A stretch of DNA of 64,000 nt from Eutreptiella sp. 'Long Island Sound 2002' (lineage: Eukaryota > Euglenozoa > Euglenophyceae > Eutreptiales > Eutreptiaceae). Shown piece after piece: positions 40,680 through 52,208 of this stretch. The stretch spans positions 2,061,257 through 2,125,256 of the forward strand of contig OZ038402.1 of assembly GCA_964036045.1 (NCBI GenBank). The letters are read 5' to 3'. Within the stretch, counting starts at the first letter, position 1, and each line of letters begins with the position of its first letter. Below the pieces are notes generated by a model that saw only the letters and a list, made by a program, of their open reading frames with translations, was not told where the DNA came from and made no database searches. The position numbers and the translations under genes are program-made.

Positions 40680-40800
40680 ATGGTTTTACTCGAGACAACT
40701 TCTCGAAATCAAATTTCAGAGCTGCCCAGTTCTACGATGATCCCACAACTGACGGCGGTAGCGATTCTGACACATCGTGGGGAGTAGCTGGGTCTGAAAC
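40680..40800 (+). repeat. Dispersed repeat with a conserved frame, copy 4
   Basis: One frame reads KFRAAQFYDDPTTDGGSDSD then TSWGVAGSET before a stop. It is related to copies at 22.7, 24.2 and 33.7 kb. The acidic Ser stretch recalls the other transposon-like frames in this window. No ATG or splice sites are convincing. Confidence 0.4.
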
Positions 40801-41375
40801 CAGGTAAACACAGAGCAAACACAGCAAAAACACACAGAATTGCGAATGAAATCAGGAACACAGAACGCACAAACACAAGAAGCACCAAATGTAAAAACAC
40901 ACAATAAAAGCAATGCCAAACATCCCTGGGGCCTGGGAGGCTGCCACACCCGTAGGCTTCCCAGTGTGTGTGAGGCGGAAAGACTGTAGTCCCCCATGCG
41001 CCCGATAGGGCATCCCCCTAGAGGGCAGGTGCCATGAGGCCACACCCTGGACAGGGGGTATCAAACACTGCCTCCGTCTCCAAGGGCCAATAGGAACCAG
41101 CACACCACATGCCTGCACCACGACTGCACGAGGCTCGTGTTGCCTACTGCCGCATACGCCTTCTGCACCGCCGATGACACACACTACACCACGGCAGGAG
41201 CCCTGAATCAGCTTAGCACCGGCACACACACACACGATTGACGCGAGACGAGCAGGCGTGACAGGTACTACACAGCACTGGTCACCAATCAATCTCGTCA
41301 GGCCGAAACAAATCGGTAGAAGGAGGAGTAGAAAAACATGTCGGCTGGGCGCCTTTCGAAAAAAAAATCGCACTC

Positions 41376-41763
<388 letters not shown>

Positions 41764-41926
41764 TTTGCGCGGGACACGAATGAGCCAACGGCCTCCATGC
41801 GAACGATGCGAAGCGCAGCAGCGCCTGTCTCCAAACGCTGCATTGGGCCACACCGAACGACGACGAAGACCCACGCACACCCACACGCTCGCGCAGCCCG
41901 GGGTACCCGGGGGGGGGTCATCACAC

Positions 41927-42069
41927 CCGTCCACATGTCATCGTAGGTGTTGACGAGCTGGGACAGTGGGACCGTGGGGGACGCTGGACCACTGGACCGG
42001 ACCGGCAACGACTGCGACAGGACGACGCTGAGGCGATCGGAGTGCAGGGACGCCGGGCGGAACAGGGTC
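41927..42069 (-). CDS. Coiled-coil/IQ protein, upstream Ser-rich exon
   Basis: A pyrimidine tract and CTCCTCCACAG end at 42070; the exon enters in phase 2 and leaves at GGACGG|GTGTGA (GT 41926-41925) in phase 1, matching the next exon's acceptor. It reads TLFRPASLHSDRLSVVLSQS, then LPVRSSGPASPTVPLSQLVN and TYDDMWT. No domain is recognised. Supported by splice signals, phase and codon bias. The exon before it must end in phase 2; the candidate is the exon ending at 59780. Confidence 0.55.
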
Positions 42070-42079
42070 CTGTGGAGGA

Positions 42080-43500
42080 GGACGGGAGAGAGAACAGAGG
42101 ATGGCGGGGGTGGGGCCGCACGCATGGAAGGGCAGCCGGGGGCGAGGGATAGGACCGTCACCAGAGGCGGACCCCGGGAGGGGGTGTCCGTGGGGGGAAT
42201 GCCTTGTTCCCGTGCACAACGCCAACGGGTGGCAGCACTTTTGGGGTTTGGGGGAGGGGGGGGGGGGAAGGGGGGTTGGTTGGGGGGGGGGGGGGGGGAT
42301 CTCGAAAATCGGATGCCATTCTTGAAACCCCCTTCCCAAGGATTGTCAAAAAGGTGCTATCAAGGCTGAACGAGTCTGGCGGGGAGTACTTCCGGGTGTT
42401 GCTTGTTCACCTACGGAGGGAAATTGGGGGCGGGGGTTCAGGGGTTTTACGCTACGCGGGGGAGACCCCCTTTGACGAACGGTGCTTTTCCAGGCCTTTG
42501 GACGAACACCCGGAGTATTGTCCCAATGGCAGCAACACCCCCCCCCCCCCCACACACACTAACAGGATGGGAGCCCCCCCCCCCCCCCACACACTAACAG
42601 GATGGGAGCCCCCCCCACCCACCCACACACTAACAGGATGGGAGGTGCATGCCACTGTGACGCACCCCCCCAAACCCGACGAGAGGCATAATCCCACAAA
42701 AAGGGGGGGGGGTTGGCACAAAGGGGGATCAATGGTCGGTTCTGATAGACTGAATGTCCCCGCCATAGACAATTCCAGCCATTAGTCCAGCAGTACTGCG
42801 AAGTCCAATCAATGCACGTGTCCCCTTCTTGGTTGGGGTGCTCCACTATGTAAAGTACAGCGAGGCGTTGCGGTTAGCTCTGTGGGTTGGCACAAAGGGG
42901 GGGGGGTCTGGGAGGGTGTCTGGGGGAATGTTTGCCCGGCGTTCTACCTTTGTATTCAGTATCCTGGCTCTAGCCCCAAGTCTATCCTCGCCTCGGGGGA
43001 CCGAATCACAAGTGCCTACATCACCCCTGCCTTCTCAGGGGCTGATTGTTGGGTGAGGGGGGGGCAAACACAGGCACGGGTGGGGAACGGTCAAAAAAGC
43101 TCATCCCGAGGCAGGGTATGGGTCAGACGCTGCACATGGCTCTTGCTCTGCACACGACTGGCGATGTTGTCATCCGATACATCAGTCAACGTGCGCCCAC
43201 GTGAGCACACCCACGCAAGCATGGCCTGGGCGGTTGGAGAAGTGCCCCAGGGGCCTGAGAGGTCGTGTGAGCCCCTATTGAAAGCCTCCCCCCCTCAAAG
43301 GGGCGGGGGGGGGGGCTCTGCTGTCAGGCCGTTACGGGGGCAGACAATCTGCATGGGACCGACATGGGGCCCAAAGAAGAATAAGAAATGAAAATGGCGT
43401 TTTTTGGAATCAGCGCTCGAAGGGGGGGGGGGGGGTCAGAAAACAGGTCATTTGCCCCCTTTTCGATGCAAACAATCTGCAAAATATTTTGCCAAAAAAC
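42080..43500. other. Intron or intergenic: poly-G/C runs and short tandem repeats
   Basis: Poly-G near 42250-42298, then three 30-bp units of C-run plus ACACACTAACAGGATGGGAG (42540-42645), and an inverted copy of the GGCATTCAGTC motif at 42740-42775. Poly-G near 43308 and 43418. No exon is recognised. Confidence 0.6.
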
Positions 43501-43549
43501 TGCCAAATCAAGGCCCCTGACAGAAGAGCCTCCTCTCCAGCCCCCCCCA

Positions 43550-43912
43550 CGTCAGCACAGAAACAAACTGAGACCTAATGAACAGCGAGAGCAGCAGAGG
43601 CACCACACCACCCGAGCATCGGCCGTCTGCAGCCGTAGAGGCGGGCCTCAATGGCAACGCAACCGCCAAAGTGCCAAACCAGCGATGCCATCTCCAAAAA
43701 GTGTAAGTCATTTGTGGCTGAAAATAACGCCATTGCGACCAGAGGTGCGGGCCTTGCCCCCGCTTTTGAGCCCTGCCTTAGGCTGCGGCGAGGCCCTCCC
43801 CCGGGGCCCCGTCCGGCGGTCTTCATGGTCGAGCCATGCTAATTTCCAATCGTGCTGCCACTCTCAAAGCGCGTATTGAAAAACTGTCTAGTTTGAGGGC
43901 TCATTTTTATCC
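43550..43912. repeat. Partial copy of the 3.4-kb tandem unit
   Basis: Matches 53690-54060 and 57105-57475 closely (AGCACAGAAACAAACTGAGA, CCGCCAAAGTGCCAAACCAG, CCCTGCCTTAGGCTGCGGCG). A diverged piece also occurs at 58140-58350. It predates or seeded the tandem amplification at 50.4 kb. Confidence 0.85.
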
Positions 43913-44474
43913 GTCCCTCCGGGGGTCGTGGGGCCTCGTACTCCCCCTCCCCCGCCCTGGGGGCGATTTTCCACCCGCCCTGATGGCCGGGGGTCTAGCC
44001 CTGTGGCAGGACGTCCGTACCTTCTCATTGCCCAAAATACAGAACATCCCAGCGACACTCGCCACTTGGAAATTAGAAGCCGTGCAATGTCACCACCGGA
44101 CGCGGGCCAAACCGCTGGTGTTCTGCCGATGGCGCGGGGTGCACAGGCAGTGGCACACGCGCTGCACCGACCACTGCGAACCGCCGGCGCAACAAGACAG
44201 ACAAACCACAACACAATTCCACGAGGACGCGTCCGAGGGATCAGAACTGCAATACGTACGCCCCCCCCCCTTTTGCGCCAGCACGGCCGCAGTCCCAAAA
44301 GGCCAGGCAAAACAGCGTTTTAAAGCCCCCCCCCCCCCCCCCCGCGCTGAGACAAGCCCGTGCGTGCGCGCGATGCACAGGACAGCAAAGCGCGATATCT
44401 GACAGCCACGCCGGGCACGGCAATGTGAGCCATGACCCAACATCACATCAAAACAAAGGGCATGGGCTTGCAAT

Positions 44475-44655
44475 GCGTGGTACGATGGTGTGATGGATGC
44501 ACGGTCACGGAATGCACAGTCACAGACATGAAGGAGCCCCCCGCTCCCTCTACAAGCGCGTCACAAACGCCCAATCCCGCATTCGGGACCACAAAAAGCA
44601 GCGGTTTCAAAAAATCGGGAAAACAGCGGTTCAACGCCCACTCCGGTGCTTGGAC
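44475..44655 (+). repeat. Dispersed repeat, copy 2 (first copy at 13481-13645)
   Basis: Same order of shared blocks as 13481-13645, including CCCTCTACAAGCGCGTCACA and ACAGCGGTTCAACGCCCAC, with small insertions. Followed by a poly-G run at about 44675. Confidence 0.75.
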
Positions 44656-44849
44656 AAGCGCGTGCTTGCGCAAGGGGGGGGGGGGGGAGGGGGGTTGCTC
44701 AAGAGGAGCAGACCACGCGTGACAAAACGTTGGGGATTTTAGGGCGGGGTAGTGGGGGCTGCTGGCGTCAAGCGTATCACCAGCATCACCCGTGGAGGGG
44801 GTGCGGGACAACCATCGAAAACAAATTGACATTTCGCTGAGATGGGGCT

Positions 44850-45218
44850 GAGGCGAATGCACAGCACACATACGTTTGCCCGACAGCGCGGGTTCCTCCC
44901 GGTAGCAGTGGCCCCGGCTCTGGTGCTGATGGTGGCTGCCATGCCACCTGCTGCGCCTGCAGCAGAGCAGGCACAACCTCCACGGCCGCAGACCCTGGGA
45001 TGGCCGCCTCCCGGTGTGGGGAGTCCAGGGTCGGTGATTCCCGGATGACATGCACGAGCCGAGCCGCAAACGAGGCACGCCGCATGGGCGGTGGAATACC
45101 CTCGGGGACATCGGTGCTCGTCAAAGGGGGGGTGCCGGGCAGTGCGCCGCGCGGTGACTGGGCTGGGCATTGATCGGAAGAGCCTGGGGAGGCACTGATG
45201 GGCTGGAACGCACCTCTG
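44850..45218 (-). pseudogene. Decayed exon copy a (of the exon at 60873-59780)
   Basis: The minus strand reads GALPGTPPLTSTDVPEGIPP, then PMRRASFAARLVHVIRESP. The intact exon near 60 kb has APGTPPLARGGDVPAEQAAP, then MRRASFAPRLMEVIPEP, so this is a copy of its 3' half. An acceptor-like TTCTCGTTCAG stands at the upper edge. The donor seen in other copies (TTAG|GTCC) is mutated here to TCAGCCCC. Confidence 0.7.
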
Positions 45219-45283
45219 AACGAGAAGACACATGCGAGGGACATCGAACATGGAACTGACATGGGCGGCTGTGCGTGGACACG

Positions 45284-45640
45284 GGCGCTATGTACAGATA
45301 GAAGGGCTCTCATTGTGCATGAATGCGCTGTTTTGGGGGCAAGGGCTTTGACTGGAGTGAGCATTTACAGAAAGGGAACGGGGGGTAACGGTGCATCTGT
45401 GGTCAGATGTTGAGACCAACGCTTGTGCCGTGGCGGCTTGAGGGTTTGGTGTGATACACCCACAACCTTTCTCTGAAAGGAGCGCAGACAATGCAGACTG
45501 CTCGAGAGAGGGGCAGGCCACAGGCAGACTGCCTGAATGCAGACACAACAGGTGCCACCGCTGGCAGTTCCGCCCCGTACCCCAGCATGAGGATTTGGGG
45601 GCTCGGTGTGATACAACGATCATGAAGTTTGGCACACGGC
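45284..45640 (+). repeat. Duplicated segment, inverted relative to 46805-47098 and 49865-50230
   Basis: This segment contains GATAGAAGGGCTCTCATTGT, GTTGAGACCAACGCTTGTGC and CTCGAGAGAGGGGCAGGCC. The same blocks in reverse-complement order make up 46805-47098 and 49865-50230. A short direct copy of its left end (reverse strand) is at 46003-46108. Open frames here are shadows. Confidence 0.85.
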
Positions 45641-45837
45641 TCAAGGCCCACTCAGAGAATGGAGCTGCCAAGCTCCATGGTTACAAAAGTTGCGGAAACA
45701 AGACCCACTGTTACTCCGACAAGGGCGGTGCTCTTGCCAGAGGGGTACCCTGTGGGGCTGTGAGCCCGGCACTTCCCGCTACTGACCCCTGGGGAGCGTT
45801 TGTGGCTGGAGCCCAGATGGTATGCGCACCGCGCCCC

Positions 45838-45975
45838 TCGAGTTCCAGGCTTCAAGGCTGTCCACTAGCACGACCAGTACAAGTTGCAGGCGACACACTC
45901 GCACTGCCATTGGCCGAGGGCTGGGTGGCCGGAAAACACCTTCAAAGCACAGAGCGGGACTACAGCATAACCATA
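45838..45975 (+). repeat. Duplicated segment shared with 49708-49850
   Basis: GCGCCCCTCGAGTTCCAGG through CAAAGCACAGAGCGGGACTA is present in direct orientation in both places with few changes. It is part of the duplication mosaic. Confidence 0.85.
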
Positions 45976-46317
45976 GTGTTGTTTTCTTGTAGTGTTGTTG
46001 AACTGTAAATGCTCACTCCAGTTAAAGCCCTTGCCCCCAAATCAGCGCATCCATGCACAATGAGAGCCCTTCTATCTGCACATCGCATTCAAGACTCGCG
46101 AGCCTGAATTTGTTTTCCGAGGCTCATTCGGCGGCCTCAAAACTTGCAGCTGAGGTCAACAACGACCCCAACAAAAGCGACATGAAACTTTGACGAACTA
46201 CGACGTGGCTTACAACACGGCTTCGCACAGCGTAAGGGCTCAGGTGGCAGCCAGGGGATAGGCACAGGCAAGGGGTCACAACACAGGCCGTAAGATGGCA
46301 TCGGGCTGACACGGACC

Positions 46318-46688
46318 TAAGGCGGATTGCACAGCACACATACGTTTGCCCGAAAGCGCGGGTTCCCCCCGGTAGCAGTGGCCCCGGCTCTGGCCCTGAT
46401 GGTGGCTGCCATGCCACCTGCTGCGCCTGCAGCAGAGCAGGCGCAACCTCCACGGCCGCAGACCCTGGGATGGCCGCCTCCCGGTGTGGGGAGTCCAGGG
46501 TCGGTGATTCCCGGATGACATGCACGAGCCGAGCCGCAAACGAGGCACGCCGCATGGGCGGTGGAATATCCTCGGGGACATCGGTGCTCGTCAAAGGGGG
46601 GGTGCCGGGCAGTGCGCCGCGCGGTGACTGGGCTGGGCATTGATCGGAAGAGCCTGGGGAGGCACTGATGGGCTGGAACGCACCTCTG
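46318..46688 (-). pseudogene. Decayed exon copy b
   Basis: Same content as copy a but with the donor-like CCGCCTTAG|GTCCGTGT preserved at its lower edge and TCTCGTTCAG at its upper edge. Reads MRRASFAARLVHVIRESP. Copies a and b retain 9 bases (around GCGCGGGTTCC) missing from copies c, d and e. Confidence 0.7.
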
Positions 46689-46804
46689 AACGAGAAGAGA
46701 CATGCAAGGGACATCGAACATGGAACTGACGTGGGCGGCTGCGCGTGGACAAGGACGCGCTTAAGCATGTTCAAAAACACTATCGCCGTATTGCCCCCGG
46801 AGGA

Positions 46805-47098
46805 GGCAGTGACACCTGTTGTGTCTGCATTCAGGCAGTCTGCCTGTGGCCTGCCCCTCTCTCGAGCAGTCTGCATTGTCTGCGCTCCCTTCAGAGAAAG
46901 GTTGTGGGTGTATCACACCAAACCCTCAAGCCGCCACGGCACAAGCGTTGGTCTCAACATCTGACCACAGATGCACCGTTACCCCCCGTTCCCTTTCTGT
47001 AAATGTTCATTCCAGTTAAAACCCTTGCCCCCAAATCAGCGCATTCATGCACAATGAGAGCCCTTCTATCTGTACATCGCATTCAAGACTCGCGAACC
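46805..47098 (-). repeat. Inverted copy of 45284-45640
   Basis: Reverse complement of the 45.3-kb segment, running from the CTGTTGTGTCTGCATTCAGG block to GCATTCAAGACTCGCGA. It lies next to exon copy b, whereas the 45.3-kb segment lies next to copy a, so the pair form a large inverted duplication. Confidence 0.85.
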
Positions 47099-47129
47099 TG
47101 TTTTGACACCTCCATGTACGTGTTTGTCT

Positions 47130-47182
47130 GTGTGTGTGTGCGTGTGCGTGTGCGCGCGCGCGCGTGTGTGTGTGTGCTCTGT
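47130..47182. repeat. GT/GC alternating microsatellite
   Basis: GTGTGTGTGCGTGTGCGTGT followed by GCGCGC and GTGTGT. Confidence 0.9.
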
Positions 47183-47184
47183 GC

Positions 47185-47755
47185 TACTAACGAGGGAGTC
47201 CCATGTTTGACTGCTTGCTGAGATAGGCTTACCGAAGTGTACACCCCAGTGTGTACCTTATTGGACTGCCCGTTCTCTGCGGTCAAAAAGTCAGAACCTC
47301 TGAGCCGACGTACTTATGTTATTTCCGTGGAAGCTCTCCCGTGCTCTGCACCAAACAGAAGTCGATTGACGTGCTCTGGCTCTCCCTCCCCCATCATCTC
47401 GCATGGCCGCGGGGCAGGGGGGGAAGGGGGGCATGGTGACTTGGGTCTCCGTCGCTTTGGGGCGGGCGGTGTGGCTGGTATGTGCGGGGAGCGCGCATGC
47501 TCCATGTGTGTGTGTGCGGGCCTGCGGGCGGTGCGCAGCCGCTTAGCTGGTCGCGTGTCCGGTGCGGCTGGCCGCTTGCGCACCGGCATGTGTACTTTGT
47601 GGTGCCCTCTGGCACAGCAGTTTCGGACCCCCCTTTGCATTCTGGTGCATCTGGCGCAGGCCGGCAATCCATGCTGACAGCACGTGACTGATAGGGGTAG
47701 CCTGTCCACATACCCTGGCTGGTGATGTCCGAGGGCACAGCACGCGTCCCCTGAC
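47185..47755. other. No gene seen
   Basis: A GC-rich stretch with frames of equal length on both strands and no domain character. Confidence 0.45.
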
Positions 47756-47760
47756 TTGCG

Positions 47761-47803
<43 letters not shown>

Positions 47804-48050
47804 CAAGGGAATCAAGTCAATCATGCTCAAACTGCGAGGTTAAACATTCCTACTCTCCTACCACTACTGCAAACCATCAGTTCTGTGTCCGGCCCTGCAG
47901 AGGGGCAACCAATAAGCTCTGGACCTCCATATGCACAGGGTGCTGCCAACACACCGCAGCTTCTAACCCTGCCACCCAGCCACAATGCAACAAGACACAC
48001 ATTGCATGCCGTGTGTGTGTGTGTGTGCGTGTGTGTGTGTGTGGGTGGGG
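47761..48050. repeat. Two TG microsatellites
   Basis: (TG)n at 47762-47802 and 48009-48044, separated by unique sequence. The second is followed by GGGTGGGGGG. Confidence 0.95.
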
Positions 48051-48247
48051 GGGTGGGGGGGTTGGGACTGTGCAGAATGGAGCGCGCGCGCCGACCAACA
48101 AAAAACCACCCCCAACCTTCAACTACACACCACGAGCAAACCCTGCTTTCACTCTAAATGTTTAATGGTCCACACAACCGAGTACTGCAGGGTGGAGGAT
48201 GTTCGTAAGGCCGTTTCCATACAAAACCCCTTTGTGGTCCAAGGCAA

Positions 48248-48305
48248 ACGGTGCAAAACGGTGCAAAATGGTGCAAAACAGTGCAAAATGGGTGCAAAAC
48301 GGGAG
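48248..48305. repeat. 10-bp tandem repeat GTGCAAAACG
   Basis: Five imperfect GTGCAAAACG / GTGCAAAATG units. The sequence just before (48120-48240) is shared with 51527-51650 and 54946-55070, where the array is absent. Confidence 0.9.
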
Positions 48306-48454
48306 AAAAACGATGGAATGGTCAAAAGCGAAGATGGGGAAATGGTGGTAGGACACTGGGGTTGTGGTGGATGACAACATTGACAAGCCTCCCGGAAGAT
48401 TGCATGCACAATGCAACACCATGGACATCATTTCCTTTGAGTATGCGGCTGTTA

Positions 48455-48640
48455 TGAGGCATCCACGACGCCCTTGAATCCAAATAAGACATACACTTTG
48501 CGCAACGCATGTTGCATATTGTATTGCTTTTGTGAGCGCACATTCTTCCACATGGAAAAGGAGCGCTCCACGTCACACGAGGTGTGCGGAATGCACCAGG
48601 TTTGGATAGCATATGGATACATCTTGGGTAGGCGGTCTTT
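48455..48640 (-). pseudogene. hAT transposase C-terminal (dimerisation) remnant
   Basis: The minus strand reads MYPYAIQTWCIPHTSCDVER then SFSMWKNVRSQKQYNMQHAL and RKVYVLFGF. The P-x-TS-x3-ERSFS core followed by R-x5-M is the signature of the hAT family C-terminal dimerisation region. Nothing upstream in frame resembles the catalytic core, so it is a fragment. Confidence 0.6.
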
Positions 48641-49067
48641 CATGCTATCCCATTATTGGTGAATATCGTGTCAACTTCCTTGAGGCATCATAACTAATCC
48701 ACCACTCCTGCTTGACTGCCCAACTGTTGTTCACAAAAAGTGAACCATTGTGTGCACAAAAACTTGGGGGATCCATAGCACTACACAAAAGGAGAAACCT
48801 TAAAAACACTGCACCGTTGAGCATTTGCAAGAGTCTGAGCCTGAGCCTGTATACAACCCCAGCCATGCAAGCACTACAAGACACGCAAGAGAAGTCCCCT
48901 TCCCACGCTGCTATTAACAACCACACACCACCACTCACTGACTGCAAAACGGGCAAAATGGGAACTCACCGCACCCACCAAAAAGTCGGTGAGCTTACAC
49001 CCCTGGGATAGGCACAGGCAAGGGATCACAACACAGGCCGTAAGATGGCATCGGGCTGACACGGACC

Positions 49068-49428
49068 TAAGGCGAATGCACAGCACACATACGTTTGCCC
49101 GACACCTCCCGGTAGCAGTGGCCCCGGCTCTGGCCCTGATGGTGGCTGCCATGCCACCTGCTGCGCCTGCAGCAGAGCAGGTGCAACCTCCACGGCCGCA
49201 GACCCTGGGATGGCCGCCTCCCGGTGTGGGGAGTCCAGGGTTGGTGATTCCCGGATGACATGCACGAGCCGAGCCGCAAACGAGGCACGCCGCATGGGCA
49301 TTGGAATATCCTCGGGGACATCGGTGCTCGTCAAAGGGGGGGTGCCGGGCAGTGCGCCGCGCGGTGACTGGGCTGGGCATTGATCGGAAGAGCCTGGGGA
49401 GGCACTGATGGGCTGGAACGCACCTCTG
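49068..49428 (-). pseudogene. Decayed exon copy c
   Basis: Contains MRRASFAARLVHVIRESP, the acceptor-like TCTCGTTCAG and the donor-like TTCGCCTTAG|GTCCGTGT. Carries the 9-base deletion shared with copies d and e. Confidence 0.7.
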
Positions 49429-49864
49429 AACGAGAAGAGACATGCGAGGGACATCGAACATGAAACTGACGTGGGCGGCTGTGCGTGGACACGGGCGCGC
49501 TTAAGCATGTTCAAAAACACTATCGCGCTATTGCCCCCTAAGGTACACACCATGCCCGTGTGAAGCTACAACTCACATGGTGGAGACTGTACATTTTACT
49601 GGACCCACTGTCCAAATGTGCCATGTGGATACAGGTCCTGTTGGGGGCTGCTTTACACGCCGCGCCGCGGACACACAACATAAAAAAGCAACACGCCCCT
49701 GCGCACCGCGCCCCTCGAGTTCCAGGATTCAGGGCTTCCACTAGCACGACCAGTACAAGTTGCAGGCGACACACTCGCACTGCCATTGGCCGAGGGCTGG
49801 GTGGCCGGAAAACACATCCAAAGCACAGAGCGGGACTACAGCGCAACAATAGCCTTGAGCCGTG

Positions 49865-50230
49865 TGCCAGACTTCATGATCGTTGTATCACACCGAGCCT
49901 CCGAATCCTCATGCTGGGGTACGGGGGCGGAACTGCCAGCGGTGGCACCTGTTGTGTCTGCATTCAGGCAGTCTGCCTGTGGCCTGCCCCTCTCTCGAGC
50001 AGTCTGCATTGTCTGCGCTCCCTTCAGAGAAAGGTTGTGGGTGTATCACACCAAACCCTCGAGCCGCCACGGCACAAGCGTTGGTCTCAACATCTGACCA
50101 CAGATGCACCGTTACCCCCCGTTCCCTTTCTGTAAATGCTCACTCCAGTTAAAGCCCTTGCCCCCAAAACAGGACATTCATGCACAATGAGAGCCCTTCT
50201 AACGGTACATCGCATTCAAGACTCGCGAAG
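49865..50230 (-). repeat. Second inverted copy of 45284-45640
   Basis: Same orientation as 46805-47098 and extends further left to the CCGTGTGCCAGACTTCATGA block, which is the reverse complement of the end of the 45.3-kb segment. Confidence 0.85.
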
Positions 50231-50689
50231 CTGTTTTGACACCTCCCTCTATCAGAGCACACCCACGGTCTTGCTTGGGGTGGGGTTTGGGGTACGGCAT
50301 GTCGGTGAAAAGGTGTAGGATCGGCCATTTGAGACCCTCAGCAGCCTCATGTCAGCTCCACAGTGGCCCCCTGCCAACCCTGTGTCCATAACCGCCAAAG
50401 TGCCAAACCAGCGATGCCATCTCCAAAAAGTGTAAGTCATTTGTGGCTGAAAATAACGCCATTGCGACCAGAGGTGCGGGCCTTGCCTCCGCTTTTGAGC
50501 CCTGCCTTAGGCTGCGGCGAGGCCCTCCCCCGGGGCCCCGTCCGGCGGTCTTCATGGTCGAGCCATGCTAATTTCCAATCGTGCCGCCACTCTCAAAGCG
50601 CGTATTGAAAAACTGTCTAGTTTGAGGGCTCATTTTTATCCATCGCCATCCTCACAATTGCACTCTTCCATGGGGAAAATTCTAATGCC

Positions 50690-51090
50690 TTCGGCAAGGC
50701 GCCTCAAAGAGAGGCTGACAGTCAGCCAATCAGTCAGTCAGGCAGTCAGTTGGGCAAGCAAGCAGGCAGACAGGCAGGCAAAAACACATAGTTTGCCTTT
50801 TTACAGTGGCGGTCTACAGCTACAAACAGTGGGGAACGGTAGGACTACAGGAACAGCCAATGGTCGAGTGGTAGCACAATCGCCGGCCAACCGTTCGACT
50901 CATCAGCTTTATTTTTGCCCGGCCCTTGTTCAAATCCTTCTGAGCTCAAACTTTTGACACCCCCCCCCCCCAAAATGTGGTATCCAGTTTCAGAGAGATA
51001 GAAGCCTCAAAATCAAAAAATCCATTGGGGGATTGTGTTGTCGGGCAAAATTATGATTTTACAAGACATCCAATATCATGCCTTGGGGTA
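50690..51090 (+). repeat. tRNA-headed SINE-like element, type 1 in the tandem unit
   Basis: CAGTCAGTCAGGCAGTC repeats, then a tRNA-like segment with A-box TGGTCGAGTGGTAGC (about 50862) and B-box CGTTCGACTC (about 50909). A body with TTCAAATCCTTCTGA, a C-run and CCTCAAAATCAAAAAATCC follows. It is repeated at 54109-54509 and 57528-57923. A diverged relative is at 52868-53390. Confidence 0.6.
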
Positions 51091-51846
51091 CTTGGCAAAA
51101 TCGCGCACCACAGCTCATCAGGTTGACAAGACCATCACAATGCGCCGGAAGGAAATGGGCGTGCCAATGGCGGAAAAGGCCATCGGTGTATTTCTGTCAC
51201 AAAGAATGAGACACGAAGATGGCCCTGGATAGGACACCCACAAAACAGCGGCAGTCCCGCAGTGAGAGGCGCAAAAATCAGCGACATGTGGACACCTCCG
51301 GCGCATTTGAGTCCGACAAAAACATGCACAAAAAACAGAAAATCATTCCGCTCAGAAGAGCGACACCCAGACCAGTGGAGTGAAGCGGACGGGTGTTGCA
51401 GCGACAGCTGCAGTGATAGATGGCAAGATACGAAAAACAAAGACATAAATCGTGGGGGTATCGGCACATGGAGATGCACAGTGACACGGAGGCAGCATGA
51501 TCCCGGAGGCCCATATCTTCAATCTTCAACTACACACCATGGGCAAACCCTGCTTTCACTCAAAACATTTAATGGTCCACACAACCGAGTACTGCAGGAT
51601 GGAGGACATTCCTAATGCCGTTTCCATTGAGAACCCATTTGTTTTCCGAGGCTCATTCGGCGGCCTCCAAACTTGCAGCTGAGGTCAACAACGACCCCAA
51701 CAAAAGCGACATGAAACTTTGACGAACTACGACGTGGCTTACAACACGGCTTCGCACAGCGTAAGGGGTCAGGTGGCAGCCAGGGGATAGGCACAGGCAA
51801 AGGATCACAACACAGGCCGTAAGATGGCATCGGGCTGACACGGACC

Positions 51847-52208
51847 TAAGGCGAATGCAAAGCACACATACGTTTGCCCGACACCTCCCGGTAGCAGTGG
51901 CCCCGGCTCTGGCCCTGATGGTGGCTGCCATGCCACCTGCTGCGCCTGCAGCAGAGCAGGTGCAACCTCCACGGCCGCAGACCCTGGGATGGCCGCCTCC
52001 CGGTGTGGGGAGTCCAGGGTCGGTGATTCCCGGATGACATGCACGAGCCGAGCCGCAAACGAGGCACGCCGCATGGGCGGTGGAATACCCTCGGGGACAT
52101 CGGTGCTCGTCAAAGGGGGGGTGCCGGGCAGTGCGCCGCGCGGTGACTGGGCTGGGCATTGATCGGAAGAGCCTGGGGAGGCACTGATGGGCTGGAACGC
52201 ACCTCTGA
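51847..52208 (-). pseudogene. Decayed exon copy d (in tandem unit 1)
   Basis: Contains MRRASFAARLVHVIRESP with acceptor-like and donor-like edges (TTAG|GTCCGTGT). Near-identical to copy e, as expected from the tandem duplication. Confidence 0.7.

Noticed and set aside
44443-45251. Arg/Cys-rich frames around RALLSVHSARVHAQ and VPAHQCLP
   Set aside because: They are alternate frames of the decayed exon copies and their flanks; only the frame with MRRASFAARL relates to an intact exon.
50565-50957. 130-codon frame present identically three times in the tandem unit
   Set aside because: Recurrence is explained by duplication of the DNA; the frame crosses a SINE head and has no domain.
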